From contig JAWKKG010000002.1 in assembly GCA_041393395.1 (NCBI GenBank), forward strand, positions 434,001 to 498,000: 64,000 bases of DNA, read 5' to 3'. This DNA is from JAGQIB01 sp041393395 (GTDB lineage: Bacteria; ARS69). The position numbers and the translations under genes are program-made. The stretch's first letter is position 1; every line of letters starts with the position of its first letter. This document shows positions 18,271 through 26,967 of this stretch, piece by piece. The notes beneath the pieces were generated by a model. The model had not been told where the DNA came from. It was given only the letters and a program-made list of their open reading frames with translations, and ran no database searches.

Positions 18271-18372
18271 TCAGCGGACGACGGTCACGCGGGTGGCCGT
18301 GCCGCGGTCGGTCCGGGCCCAGTAGACCCCGGGGCCCGCGCGGATCCCGGTCGCGTCGCGACCGTCCCAGCG
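18271..18372 (-). pseudogene. Orphan FlgD-like C-terminal tail (relic of a secreted-protein gene)
   Basis: The minus strand from 18372 down to a TGA at 18271 reads 'ARWDGRDATGIRAGPGVYW' followed by 'ARTDRGTATRVTVVR' and a stop. This is the last third of the FlgD-like module that ends seven proteins in this window (compare the tail of the gene at 10481). Nothing upstream in frame encodes a protein body: 40 bp further up lies the terminator of the beta-barrel gene at 18458. I read it as the surviving 3' scrap of a deleted or recombined gene. Confidence 0.7.
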
Positions 18373-18406
18373 CGCGGCCGGTTTCTCACAGCTCCCGAAA
18401 CGCGAA

Positions 18407-18435
18407 GGCCCCGCCGGCACGGTGCCGACGGGGCC
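18407..18435 (-). terminator. Terminator hairpin of the outer-membrane protein gene
   Basis: On the minus strand, GGCCCCGTCGGCA / TGCCGGCGGGGCC pair with one mismatch across a short loop, 22 bp after the stop at 18458, and are followed by TTCGCGTTT. Confidence 0.7.
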
Positions 18436-18457
18436 TGCTCGACTCCTCTCCGCCCGC

Positions 18458-19603
18458 TTAGCCGTCGAAGGAGTCGTCCATCGGCCCCATCATGTGGTGC
18501 GACCCGCCGCCGAACCGCGCGGAGATCGAGAAGTTGATGAGGTAGTCCGCGAATGCCGCGTCGCCCTGGACCCACTCGCCGGTCTGGGCCGTGCGCTCCT
18601 TGTCGGAGACGCTCTGCGTCCGATTGCGGTACAGAGCCACCGGGACGTTCATCGTAAAGGTGAGGTTGCTGTGGCTGTAGGTGAGACCGGGCTCGATCGA
18701 CACGATGTAGCCCGGGCGCCGCCGCCCCTCGCTCCCGCCGATCAGGTCCTCGCTCGGGATGCCCTCCCAGCGGCCGCCGAGGCTCGCGGAGAGACCGTGC
18801 TGCGGGAACAGCGCGTAGTCGAGGCCGAGACGCGCGGCGTACTGATCCGCGACCGAGTACGGCACGTCGTTCGTCTCCTTCGGGTTGAACAGGTAGAACC
18901 CGTTGAAGTACAGCGCCGTGCGATCGAACAGCGACCGGTAGCCTTCGGTCGAGAGCGCGAAGCCCCAGGCTCCGTCGCCGAGCTGGATCGACTGATCGAC
19001 GGCCTTCACGATCGTGGAATCCTGGCCGTTCGAATCCAGCTTGTGGAACGTGTCCTGCACGTCCGAATCGCCGGTCGGCATCTTGATGCCGAACCCGAGC
19101 GAGACGTTGCCGCGGTGCGGAGTCATGGGGTCGTACATCCAGTAGCTCGCGGTCACCCGCGCGTCGCCGATCCCCTGCGCTCCGGTGTGGAACCGGGCCT
19201 GCGTGGGATTCGACGTCGTGCTGTTGCCGTAGTGCTCGTAGAGCGAAGAGCGATCGTAGTAGATCAGCGGCAGGCTGGCCGAGAGCGCGAGACGGTTCGT
19301 GAGTCCGTACGTGAGTCCCAGGTCGACCGCGTGGTTGATGTTGATGACCTCGGTTCCGTCCTCGACGCGGTTCGCCTCCTCGTGGTCCCCGCGGAAGTGG
19401 CGGAACGACCGGAAGTGCTGATACGAACTCGAGGCCTGCCAATCGCCCTTGGCCAGGGACGTCGAGGCGCCACTCACGTGCTCGGATGTGGCGCAGCTCA
19501 TGGGCCGTACGGCCACGCATCCCTGCGCGAGAGCCCGGGAGTGGGCCGCGAAGGTGACGGCGAGGGCGATCAGAACGAAGGCGGGCAGGCGCGAGGGGTT
19601 CAC
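18458..19603 (-). CDS. Outer-membrane beta-barrel (phenol MetA-type transporter-like)
   Basis: 381 residues from GTG 19603 with AGGAGAG upstream. The signal peptide ends '...AAHSRALAQG'. The body alternates short hydrophobic strands ('VDLGLTYGLTNRLALSASLPLIY', 'GDARVTASYWMYD', 'GNVSLGFGIKMPTGDSD', 'YIVSIEPGLTYSHSNLTFTMNVPVALY'). This is the pattern of the PF13557 (MetA-pathway/transporter) outer-membrane barrel family, whose 'KxPTGD' loop is present. Near the C-terminus there is a histidine- and methionine-rich run ('GGGSHHMMGPMDD'). The N-terminus has 'GCVAVRPMSC'. Both could bind metal, but that is speculation. Substrate unknown. Confidence 0.82.
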   Translation of the reverse strand: MNPSRLPAFVLIALAVTFAAHSRALAQGCVAVRPMSCATSEHVSGASTSLAKGDWQASSSYQHFRSFRHFRGDHEEANRVEDGTEVININHAVDLGLTYGLTNRLALSASLPLIYYDRSSLYEHYGNSTTSNPTQARFHTGAQGIGDARVTASYWMYDPMTPHRGNVSLGFGIKMPTGDSDVQDTFHKLDSNGQDSTIVKAVDQSIQLGDGAWGFALSTEGYRSLFDRTALYFNGFYLFNPKETNDVPYSVADQYAARLGLDYALFPQHGLSASLGGRWEGIPSEDLIGGSEGRRRPGYIVSIEPGLTYSHSNLTFTMNVPVALYRNRTQSVSDKERTAQTGEWVQGDAAFADYLINFSISARFGGGSHHMMGPMDDSFDG

Positions 19604-19946
19604 GATGTCTCTCCTGGGGAGTCGAGGCGGGGCGGCTTCCGACCGGTGGGCGGTCCGTTTCCTGGCTCTTCTCTGCAAGGGGCGGACCCGAATCGCCCCG
19701 GCGGGGGCCGTCCGCACAAGCAATTCCCGGACAACCACTTACAATTGTGGAGCGAATGGTCCTGAAATTGCGGGCAATCGGGGGTTCATAGAAATCCCGG
19801 TTCCGGACCGCGGAGGTGCGACTCGAGATCGGCCCCAGAGAGTGACAGGAGGGCGCGAGGCCGCCTCCAGCGGAACCGAATGACCTGATTCGGGCGAACT
19901 CATAGGGTCTATGGGAATCCCGCGACCGGGAGGAGGGGCGGAGGCG
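19604..19946. other. Intergenic region, no gene seen
   Basis: 343 bp between the beta-barrel gene (start 19603) and the end of the response regulator at 19947, both on the minus strand. It should hold the promoter of the barrel gene; the AT-richer stretch around 19725-19800 is the likeliest place. A short dyad CATAGGGTCTATG lies at 19902-19914, just beyond the response-regulator stop. No credible coding sequence. Confidence 0.5.
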
Positions 19947-21134
19947 TCACTGGGCCGAAGTGATCTCGTCGCGCGCGGATCGCACGACCTCCGACCACCC
20001 CGGGAGCCTGGCTGTCAGCCCGACGGTCTCGAGCTCGAGCCGGAGGGACTCGAGCTCCGCGGCCGTTCCCTCGACGAGCACCGACGCGACATGCAGGACG
20101 CCGCGGATCCGCCCCATCTCGGCCACGTCGGCGAGCGGCACCTCGCGGAACGCGACGGCCTCCACGAGGTCGTCCTGCATCGCCCACAGTCCGAGCAGAT
20201 ACCCGCCCACCTCGCAGTGCGACGTCCCGAAGACGGCGTGCTCCGCGGTCGTCAGGGACTGTCCCTCGGCCACCGCATCGCGCACCTTCCGGTACTCGCA
20301 CCCGGCATTCACCGCGAACACGAGCTGGCCGATCCGGTGCAGGACTCCAGCCATGAAGGCGAGGTCGGCCTCCTCGCGCGACCGGCCCTCGGCGCGGGCG
20401 ATCTCTCGCGCGGCACTCGCCACGCTCAGGCTCGTATGCCAGATGTCGTGGAGCGGGAACTCGCACGGCAGGTCGAACTCCGTGAAGATGCTGACTCCCA
20501 GAATCAGGCTGCTCGTGATCTCGAGACCGAGCATGGTGACTGCCCGCTCGGCCGTGGTCATGGGGTTCGCGAGTCCGAAGTACGCCGAGTTCACCACCTT
20601 GAGGATCTCCGCGCTCATCGCGGCGTCCTTCGACACGAGTTCGCCGACGCGGGCGAGAGAACAGTTCGGATTGCGCATCTCGTCCACGACCTGGCGGTAC
20701 AGCGCGGGCACGCTGGGGATCCGGTCGAGCTTGACCACGAAGGCGTCGAGGCGCGGCGATCCCATCAGCGCCTTCAGACCCAGCAGGCGCTGGATCGTCG
20801 CCCGGAGCTGCGCCGGATTGCACGGTTTCGTGAGGAACTGGTGCGTCGGCCCGATCGCGCGCAGGATCGCCTCGCGCCCCGCGTAGCCCGAGAGGATGAT
20901 CCGCAACGTGTTCGGGTACTCCGCCTGAACCCGACGAAGGAACGTCGCGCCGTCCATTCCCGGCATTCTCATGTCCGAGACGACGATGTCGAACGGCGTC
21001 TCCGCGAACAGCTCGAGTCCGCGCTCGCCACTCTCCGCGAACGACATGTCCCACTCGTCGCGCATGCCCCGAAGCATCCGGCGGAGCCCTTGGAGTACCG
21101 CGGGGTCATCGTCGACGAAGAGGATCCGGCTCAC
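19947..21134 (-). CDS. Response regulator with HDOD output domain
   Basis: 395 residues from GTG 21134 (GGAGGAGAGG upstream). Residues 1-120 are a CheY-like receiver ('RILFVDDDPAVLQGLRRML', phospho-acceptor Asp in 'VSDMRMPGMDG', 'ILSGYAG', 'FLTKPCNP'). The rest is an HDOD domain ('IPSVPALYRQVVDEM', 'SAEILKVVNSAYFGLANP', 'AVTMLGLEITSSLILGV', 'IWHTSLSVASAAREIA'). The HD dyad is missing ('GVLHRIGQLVF'), normal for HDOD proteins, which act as protein-protein or nucleotide-signal scaffolds rather than hydrolases. It is on the same strand as, and 199 bp downstream of, a second response regulator with the same receiver sequence style. No kinase is adjacent. Confidence 0.93.
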   Translation of the reverse strand: MSRILFVDDDPAVLQGLRRMLRGMRDEWDMSFAESGERGLELFAETPFDIVVSDMRMPGMDGATFLRRVQAEYPNTLRIILSGYAGREAILRAIGPTHQFLTKPCNPAQLRATIQRLLGLKALMGSPRLDAFVVKLDRIPSVPALYRQVVDEMRNPNCSLARVGELVSKDAAMSAEILKVVNSAYFGLANPMTTAERAVTMLGLEITSSLILGVSIFTEFDLPCEFPLHDIWHTSLSVASAAREIARAEGRSREEADLAFMAGVLHRIGQLVFAVNAGCEYRKVRDAVAEGQSLTTAEHAVFGTSHCEVGGYLLGLWAMQDDLVEAVAFREVPLADVAEMGRIRGVLHVASVLVEGTAAELESLRLELETVGLTARLPGWSEVVRSARDEITSAQ

Positions 21135-21241
21135 GACCTCTCCTCCGTTGCGTAGGCCATCTGTCTCGCGTGTCGGCAAAGTAGCGCAGTTGCCTTGAGC
21201 CGAGAGTCGGATGTCCATGCTGGATGTAATGAGGGGACACT

Positions 21242-21275
21242 CCGATTCGCGGCGCGAAGGGCGAACCGATTCGCG
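21242..21275. repeat. Direct repeat CCGATTCGCG, 24-bp period
   Basis: CCGATTCGCG occurs at 21242-21251 and 21266-21275. The first copy runs into a dyad (TTCGCG-G-CGCGAA) and the second ends in the palindrome TTCGCGAA. The pair lies between the two response regulator genes, about 110-140 bp upstream of the start at 21134. It could be an operator. Confidence 0.45.
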
Positions 21276-21333
21276 AATGTCGGGTGACCAGCCCGGGCCC
21301 CGCCGGGATGCGACAGGGAGCGGCGCGGAGCTC

Positions 21334-22470
21334 CTAGACGGTGACGAGAACCTCGATCGGTTCCTTCACGCCCACGCCGACGACGAAGTTCCGGAGGCGG
21401 GAGATCATCGTGTCGGTGACCTCCTGCCCCTCCCGCGCGAGGAGCATGCCGGTCTCGCACTCGACGTCGTGAGCGAGCACCATGCCCGGCGCGAGTTCCG
21501 AGACCGTCACGGATTTGCGCACGGTCTCGCGGGTCTCCGCCTCCACCGCCTCGAGCGCGGCCAGGAGGATCGCGGGGATCCGCCCCGTACTCTGCAGCCG
21601 CCCGAACGCGCGCTTGCGATTCGATTCGGTGAGCAGGAGGCGGTCGAACTCGGCGACCGCCCGCAGGGTCTGAGCCCCGAGATCCTCGATCCCCCACTCC
21701 GCGACCGGTCTTTCGATCGACTCGGCAGGGGCGGGCTTGCGCTGGCCCTCCACCATGTCGGCCACGCGGTGCAGACGCGGAATGTTTCGAAGCAGGCGCG
21801 CCGCGACGGCGGGGTGCTCGTCGAACATCGTCGCTTCCGTCGGCGCGAGCTTCTCGCCGTGATTCACCCGCGCCACGACGTCGGGAGGCAACGCGACGCA
21901 TCCGATCTGCGAGAGCATCGCCGCCAGCCGGAACTCCCACACGTCCTGCACGGCGAGCTTCTCGGCCACCGCGACCGTCATCGACTCCAGGCGTCGGGCT
22001 CGGCTGAAAGCCTCCGGTTGCGCGAGTCCCAGTACGTCCGTGAGAAGCTGGATCGAGCCGCTGAGCGTGCGCTCCAGCAGCTCCTTCTCCGCCGCGACCA
22101 GCCGGTACTGATGGAGCCCCAGCTCGAGGGTGCGGGTGAGTTGATCGGGCGGGCACGGCTTCGTGAGGAATCGGAAGATGGATCCGTCGTTCACGGCGGC
22201 GATCGCGGCGTCGAGGTCCGACTGGCCGCTGAGGATCATTCGCACCGTATCGGGGCTCTTCTCGCGAACGTGCGAGAGGAACTGGGCGCCGTTCATTCCC
22301 GGCATGCGCATGTCGGACACGACGACCGCGAACGGCCCGTCCGCGTCGAACAGCTTCAACGCCTCCTCGGGGTCCTCGGACATCCGGACCTCGAAGCGAT
22401 TGCGAAGCTGGCGTCGCAGGCCGTCGAGCACGCGCGGCTCGTCGTCCACGAACAGGATTCTGTCGCCCAC
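21334..22470 (-). CDS. Response regulator with degenerate HD-GYP-like domain
   Basis: 378 residues from GTG 22470. The receiver domain is intact ('RILFVDDEPRVLDGLRRQL', 'VSDMRMPGMNGAQFL', 'FRFLTKPCPPDQL'). A linker helix ('HQYRLVAAEKELLERTLSGSIQLLTDVLGLAQP') leads into a region aligned with RpfG-type HD-GYP domains, but the catalytic elements are gone: where 'HDIGK' is expected there is 'LSQIGCVALPPDVV', and the GYP loop is replaced by 'VEGQRKP'. The C-terminus contains 'LAPGMVLAHDVECETGMLLAREGQEV', as in the PilZ/HD-GYP-associated tail. It is therefore unlikely to hydrolyse c-di-GMP and more probably acts as a binding or scaffold output. Confidence 0.9.
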   Translation of the reverse strand: MGDRILFVDDEPRVLDGLRRQLRNRFEVRMSEDPEEALKLFDADGPFAVVVSDMRMPGMNGAQFLSHVREKSPDTVRMILSGQSDLDAAIAAVNDGSIFRFLTKPCPPDQLTRTLELGLHQYRLVAAEKELLERTLSGSIQLLTDVLGLAQPEAFSRARRLESMTVAVAEKLAVQDVWEFRLAAMLSQIGCVALPPDVVARVNHGEKLAPTEATMFDEHPAVAARLLRNIPRLHRVADMVEGQRKPAPAESIERPVAEWGIEDLGAQTLRAVAEFDRLLLTESNRKRAFGRLQSTGRIPAILLAALEAVEAETRETVRKSVTVSELAPGMVLAHDVECETGMLLAREGQEVTDTMISRLRNFVVGVGVKEPIEVLVTV

Positions 22471-22490
22471 GAGTCCCTCGCCGAACCGTC

Positions 22491-22536
22491 GGCGAGGGGT
22501 CCGGCGCCCTCGAGGCGCTCTGGCGGACCGCTCGCC
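22491..22536. other. Stem-loop upstream of response regulator
   Basis: GGCGAGGGGTCC at 22491-22502 pairs with GGACCGCTCGCC at 22525-22536 with one mismatch around a 22-nt loop. It sits between the lipoprotein stop at 22618 and the response regulator start at 22470. It could be a terminator for the lipoprotein transcript (no clear T-run) or a leader structure. Confidence 0.4.
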
Positions 22537-22617
22537 GGGTTTCCTCTGAGTTTCGGCGGGCCGCGGCAGAAGCCTGAGCGGGGTCTGCGGTCCGCCGCCG
22601 GGCCCGATGGGGGCGTC

Positions 22618-23286
22618 TCAGGGGCCGACCCGGAGCGCCTCGATCTTCGCGGCGAGCGCGGCCTGGCCCGCCGGGGTCCCGATGTCGGCGGTGAAGGCGG
22701 GATCCAGCACCTGGACCCGGGCGAGACTCGCGGCGAACGCACCGAGCGCGAAGTGATTCTCGGCGGCCAGGAGCACGAGGTCGTCCGCGTCGAGCCCCGG
22801 CGCGTGAGCGAACGACCAGGTCGACGTCAAGGTCTCCACCTCGTCGATCCGCGCGTTCGACTCCGAGAAGCGGCCGGCCTGCGTGGACCGGGCGCTCCAG
22901 CCGAACGCCCAGCCGGCCAGCAGGTCCGCCCGCTGGGCGTCGGAGCCGTTCTTGTCGCTCCCGGACTCGAACGCGTCGTGCGCGGCGTCCGGATCGCTCC
23001 GCCTCAGCTCGGTCCAGCCGAGCCCCATCCATCCCTCCAGGGGGGCCGGGTCGGCGGCGACGGCGGCCAGGAACTGGCTGCGGGCCGGATCGAAGTTCCC
23101 CGCCTCGAACGCGGTCCAGCCCGCCGCGATCCGTTCCGCGTAGGAAGGCTCGGGCCCGGGCTGAGTCGTCGTGTCGCCGCCTCCGCATCCGCCTCCGGAC
23201 AGCAGGCCGAGGAGCAGGAGCACGCGGAGTCCGCGCCCGAACGTCGGGCCGGGTCCGGGGGAGCGGCGAAGCTGGCTGCGTCGCAT
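22618..23286 (-). CDS. TPR-like lipoprotein
   Basis: 222 residues from ATG 23286 (GAGAGGAA eight bases upstream). An in-frame ATG at 23319 overlaps the stop of the upstream gene (ATGA) and would add 11 residues. The signal peptide ends at the lipobox 'LLSGGGCGGG'. The mature protein has TPR-like helices ('AAGWTAFEAGNFDPARSQFLAAVAADP', 'GWMGLGWTELRRSDPDAAHDAF'). It is the last gene after the 1,126-residue propeller protein and probably co-translated with it. A periplasmic assembly or accessory role for that protein is possible but unproven. Confidence 0.78.
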   Translation of the reverse strand: MRRSQLRRSPGPGPTFGRGLRVLLLLGLLSGGGCGGGDTTTQPGPEPSYAERIAAGWTAFEAGNFDPARSQFLAAVAADPAPLEGWMGLGWTELRRSDPDAAHDAFESGSDKNGSDAQRADLLAGWAFGWSARSTQAGRFSESNARIDEVETLTSTWSFAHAPGLDADDLVLLAAENHFALGAFAASLARVQVLDPAFTADIGTPAGQAALAAKIEALRVGP

Positions 23287-23315
23287 GGGCGATTCCTCTC
23301 GGGTCTGCGGGGGCG

Positions 23316-26300
23316 TCATCGGACTCTCACGAGCTTCACGCTGCGCTCTTCGCCGGGGGTGACGACGCGTGCGAAGTACACGCCGGCCGCCACGCGCGCC
23401 CCGCGATCGTCGCGGCCGTTCCAGTCCACGCGGTTCGTTCCCGCCGGAGCCGGTCCGTCGTGCAGGACGCGGACTCGTCTTCCCTTCACGTCGTAGATCG
23501 AGACGCGGCAGGTGCTCGCCGTCGGCAGGTCGTACTGAAGCGTGGTGGTGGCCCGGAACGGATTCGGTCGACCGGGCTCCATCGAGAGACGGCGAAGGGC
23601 TCCGCCGAGGTCTCCCGGTGTGCGACGGAGCACGAACTCGCCGAGTCGGTCCACCCGGGCGCGCACGACCGACCGGGCCGCGTCGAGCTCTGTCGCGAGC
23701 GGGACGAGATCGTCGCCCTCTCGCCGCGCGAGGGACAGACTCGACGGATCGCGCACTTCCTCCGGATCGTACGTCATCTCGATCTCGACGGTCGTCGCGA
23801 GTGCGCCGGCGGGACCGCACCGGATCGCACGTGCTCCTTCGACGTTCGGGATCTCCTCCAGCACGAACCACGTGGGAACGTCGAGAGCGTGGGCTGCGAT
23901 CCGCAACGTGGCGAGCCCGCCGACGGACCGGGCCTCGCCACCCGTCGCCGGGGCGACGAGGACGGCCGCGAAGTCCCGTGCGAACTCGAACGTTCCGTCG
24001 ATGGTGGTCACCGTCGTCCGCAGGCGATGATTCCCGGACGTGGAGAACTCGTACGGACCCTGGTACGTCGTCCCGGATCCGGCGATCGCCGCCATGGACA
24101 CCGTGGTGCCGGTGGTGTCCGGGAGCAACGCGACCGACACGGCCGGTGGCGCCACGAGGGTCGAGTCCGACACGAGCACGACGTTCGCGTGCTGCGAAAG
24201 CACCGGGTTCTGGTGGATCGCGATCGTCACCTCGGGGTCGGGGCCAGCTATCGGGGCCGCGACGGCCGAGTCCTCGTTGCTCGCGTTCGACAGGTTGTGA
24301 GCCTGGTCCCGCGCGAAGACACGGTAGAACCACTCGCCGTAGGTGGGCACGATGTCCGTCCAGGTGGTTCCCGTTCGCACCGCGACCTGACGTCCCGTGG
24401 TGTCGGCGCCCGCCGCGCCCGTCCGGTACACGAGGTAGTCCTTCACGTCGCTGCTCGGAGAGGCGCTCCAGGAGAGGTCGATCCGCTTGTCGAGCGTACC
24501 GGGCGTCGCGACGAGCGAGGTCGCCGGGGACGGGGCCTCCGTGTCCCGTCGGAAGGCGGCGAAGTGCGTGTGCTTCGTGCCCTGGATGCGGGGCGCGCGC
24601 CCGCCCACGAACACCATCGAGTCCGATACGGCGACTCCGAGCGCCACGCCGAAGTCGACGACCCAGTCGTTCGGCCGCCCGGTCACGAGGTCCACCGCCG
24701 TCACGCCCCTCGCGTCGTTCGACAGCACGCCGTTGAACTGGCCCGCCAGGAACACGAGCCCGTCGACGATCTCGTAGTCGTACACCTCGGTCTCGAAACT
24801 CGTGCCCAGGTTCGCGTTCCAGCCATACAGCGCATTGCCCGTGTCCCGGTGAACGGCGGCCACGCCGCGGCGAAGGCCGATGCCGGTATTCAGGAAGCTT
24901 CCGCCCATGAAGAGCCCGCCCTGCGGATAGCTCGGGTGCTCGAACGGCAGCAGGGACTCGATCTCGTTCGGGTTGCCGACGTCGAGCTGCGTTCCCCAGT
25001 CGAGCACCTCGCCCGTGATGCCGTCCACCGCGCCGATGTTCGTGCGCGTGCTGTCGCCGAGCGTGAAGAACGAGCCGCCGACGTAGACGGTGTCGCGGTA
25101 CGCGGCGACCGCGTTCACGAAGCCGCCCGATCCGGGGTTCCACGGGAGCAAGGCGCCCGTGACGCGGTTCAAACATGCGAGGTCCTGCCGGAGCACACCG
25201 TTCGCGAACGTGTACGTGCCCCCCGCGTAGACGAGCGAGTCGGTCAGCGAGATGTCGTAGACGTCGCCGTCGAACGTGGTGGAGAAACTCGTCAGGGTTC
25301 CGCTCGCAAGATCGAAGGAGGCGATCTTGCCTCGCGGCTGTCCGTCCACGCTCGTGAAGCGGCCGGCCGTGTAGAGCGTGTCGCCGGCCGCGTTCGCCTC
25401 CATCGAGTAGATGTAGTTCTCGAAGCTCGGCGCAAAGGGCAGGAGCTCGAGCGTGTTCGCGTGGAAGGCGGCGAAGTGGTTCCGGATGATGCCGCGCACC
25501 GCACCGAAGTCGCCGCCGACGTAGAGGACGTCGCCGTCCGCCGCGAGTGCATGTACGAAGTCGGTGGGCGAGGGCACAGTCGGAATCGAGGCCCCCGTGG
25601 CGACGTCGAAGCCGGCGAGGAAACGTCGCTCCGGCTCGGCGCCGATTCCGCGGTACTCGCCACCGACGTAGATGTTCCCCGCGTGGTAGAGGAGCCGACG
25701 GATGAACCCGACGTTGTTCTGCTCGAACGAGGTCAGCTGGGCATCCGCGAGGCTCATCTCCGCGATCGCGTTCCGGAAGGTCCCGTTCACGCTGGAGAAC
25801 GCGCCCGCCGCGAAGATCGTGGAGTCGGTGAGGGCGAGGTCGAGCACGGAGGATCCGATGATCTGCGGCGCCCAGGGCAACAACTCCGACGTCGAAGCGT
25901 CGAAGGCCGCGAGCTTCGTTCGGGTGGAGTCGCCGATGGCGGTGAAGTTCCCGCCGACGTACACCACGCCGTCGCGGGCGGCGATGCACAGTCCCTGGTT
26001 CCCGAACACGGGATCGAACGGCATCAGGTCTCCCGTGGTCAGATCGAACGCGGCGAGGCGTCGCGGCTGTCCGCCGATCGCGGTGAAGGAACCCGTCACG
26101 TAGAGGGTGTCCCCGTCCAGCCAGAAGTCCTCGACGCCGCCGTTCTGGGGCGCCGGATCCCACTCGCGCAGGGCGCCGGTCGCGAGATCGACCGCCGCGA
26201 GACGGCTGCGCGACTCACCGCCGACCTCGAAGAAGAACCCGTGCATGTAGACCGTGGAATCGTGAACCGCGAAGCCGTAGACACGGTTGTTCGCGTTCGC

Positions 26301-26696
26301 ATCCCAGTCCGGATCCACGGTGAAGTCCGGGAGGACGTGCGCGACGTGGCTCCGCGCGAGGCCGCCGATCTCCGTGAAGTCGCCGCCCACGAACCAGCCG
26401 CCCGATCCGTCCGCGGCGAGGCCGAACACGGAGTCGTTCGCCTCGGGGAACTCGGGAAGCGTCTCGCCGGTGGAGATCGCGACCGGCGCGGCGGGGCCCG
26501 TGAAGAACCCGACCCGCGTGAAGGTGCCGCCGACGTACACCGAGTCGCCCACGACTTCGATCGGGCCGACCCAGTCGTCCGTGACGTAGAACTCCTTCTC
26601 CGGCGTGAGGTACTGGGCGCCCGCGGGCGGTGCCGCGAGCCCGAGGGCGAGCACGGCGCCGGCGAAAGCGTCGCGGAAGCGGATTCGTTCGAGCAT
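23316..26696 (-). CDS. Giant secreted beta-propeller protein (delta-60-type repeats) with FlgD-like tail
   Basis: 1,126 residues from ATG 26696 (GAGG five bases upstream; GTG 26702 is in frame). The signal peptide ends 'LAAPPAGAQ'. At least a dozen repeats of the form 'DSVYVGGTFTxxGxxxRxxLAAFDxxTGxLLPWxP' follow, resembling delta-60/PF17164 propeller repeats. A fibronectin-III-like domain ('PATSLVATPGTLDKRIDLSWSA') comes next, then a beta-rich region, and finally the FlgD-like module ('PNPFRATTTLQYDL', 'YDVKGRRVRVL', 'GVYFARV', 'SVKLVRVR'). It is probably surface-exposed or released. Divergent from the related propeller gene at 26968. Confidence 0.88.
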   Translation of the reverse strand: MLERIRFRDAFAGAVLALGLAAPPAGAQYLTPEKEFYVTDDWVGPIEVVGDSVYVGGTFTRVGFFTGPAAPVAISTGETLPEFPEANDSVFGLAADGSGGWFVGGDFTEIGGLARSHVAHVLPDFTVDPDWDANANNRVYGFAVHDSTVYMHGFFFEVGGESRSRLAAVDLATGALREWDPAPQNGGVEDFWLDGDTLYVTGSFTAIGGQPRRLAAFDLTTGDLMPFDPVFGNQGLCIAARDGVVYVGGNFTAIGDSTRTKLAAFDASTSELLPWAPQIIGSSVLDLALTDSTIFAAGAFSSVNGTFRNAIAEMSLADAQLTSFEQNNVGFIRRLLYHAGNIYVGGEYRGIGAEPERRFLAGFDVATGASIPTVPSPTDFVHALAADGDVLYVGGDFGAVRGIIRNHFAAFHANTLELLPFAPSFENYIYSMEANAAGDTLYTAGRFTSVDGQPRGKIASFDLASGTLTSFSTTFDGDVYDISLTDSLVYAGGTYTFANGVLRQDLACLNRVTGALLPWNPGSGGFVNAVAAYRDTVYVGGSFFTLGDSTRTNIGAVDGITGEVLDWGTQLDVGNPNEIESLLPFEHPSYPQGGLFMGGSFLNTGIGLRRGVAAVHRDTGNALYGWNANLGTSFETEVYDYEIVDGLVFLAGQFNGVLSNDARGVTAVDLVTGRPNDWVVDFGVALGVAVSDSMVFVGGRAPRIQGTKHTHFAAFRRDTEAPSPATSLVATPGTLDKRIDLSWSASPSSDVKDYLVYRTGAAGADTTGRQVAVRTGTTWTDIVPTYGEWFYRVFARDQAHNLSNASNEDSAVAAPIAGPDPEVTIAIHQNPVLSQHANVVLVSDSTLVAPPAVSVALLPDTTGTTVSMAAIAGSGTTYQGPYEFSTSGNHRLRTTVTTIDGTFEFARDFAAVLVAPATGGEARSVGGLATLRIAAHALDVPTWFVLEEIPNVEGARAIRCGPAGALATTVEIEMTYDPEEVRDPSSLSLARREGDDLVPLATELDAARSVVRARVDRLGEFVLRRTPGDLGGALRRLSMEPGRPNPFRATTTLQYDLPTASTCRVSIYDVKGRRVRVLHDGPAPAGTNRVDWNGRDDRGARVAAGVYFARVVTPGEERSVKLVRVR

Positions 26697-26967
26697 GGCC
26701 ACCTCGGGCGTCGACGGGCGAAAGAAAGTGGGACCTGGCCGGGATCGGGCGGTGATCCGGGCGGGCGGTCGGGCTCCGTAGCTGGGAGACGCGAACCGGG
26801 GCTCGTAAAGGACAACGTCGCCCGGCCCCGAGATCGCACGAGCGGGAGTGCCGAATCCGCGAGGCTCGTGCTAGACTCGTGATCTCATTTCGGGCTCCGG
26901 CACCGATTTCGCCCGGTCGTAGCCCTCGCTGCTTCGCATCCAGGACCCCCAACCCGCGAGGATCTCC

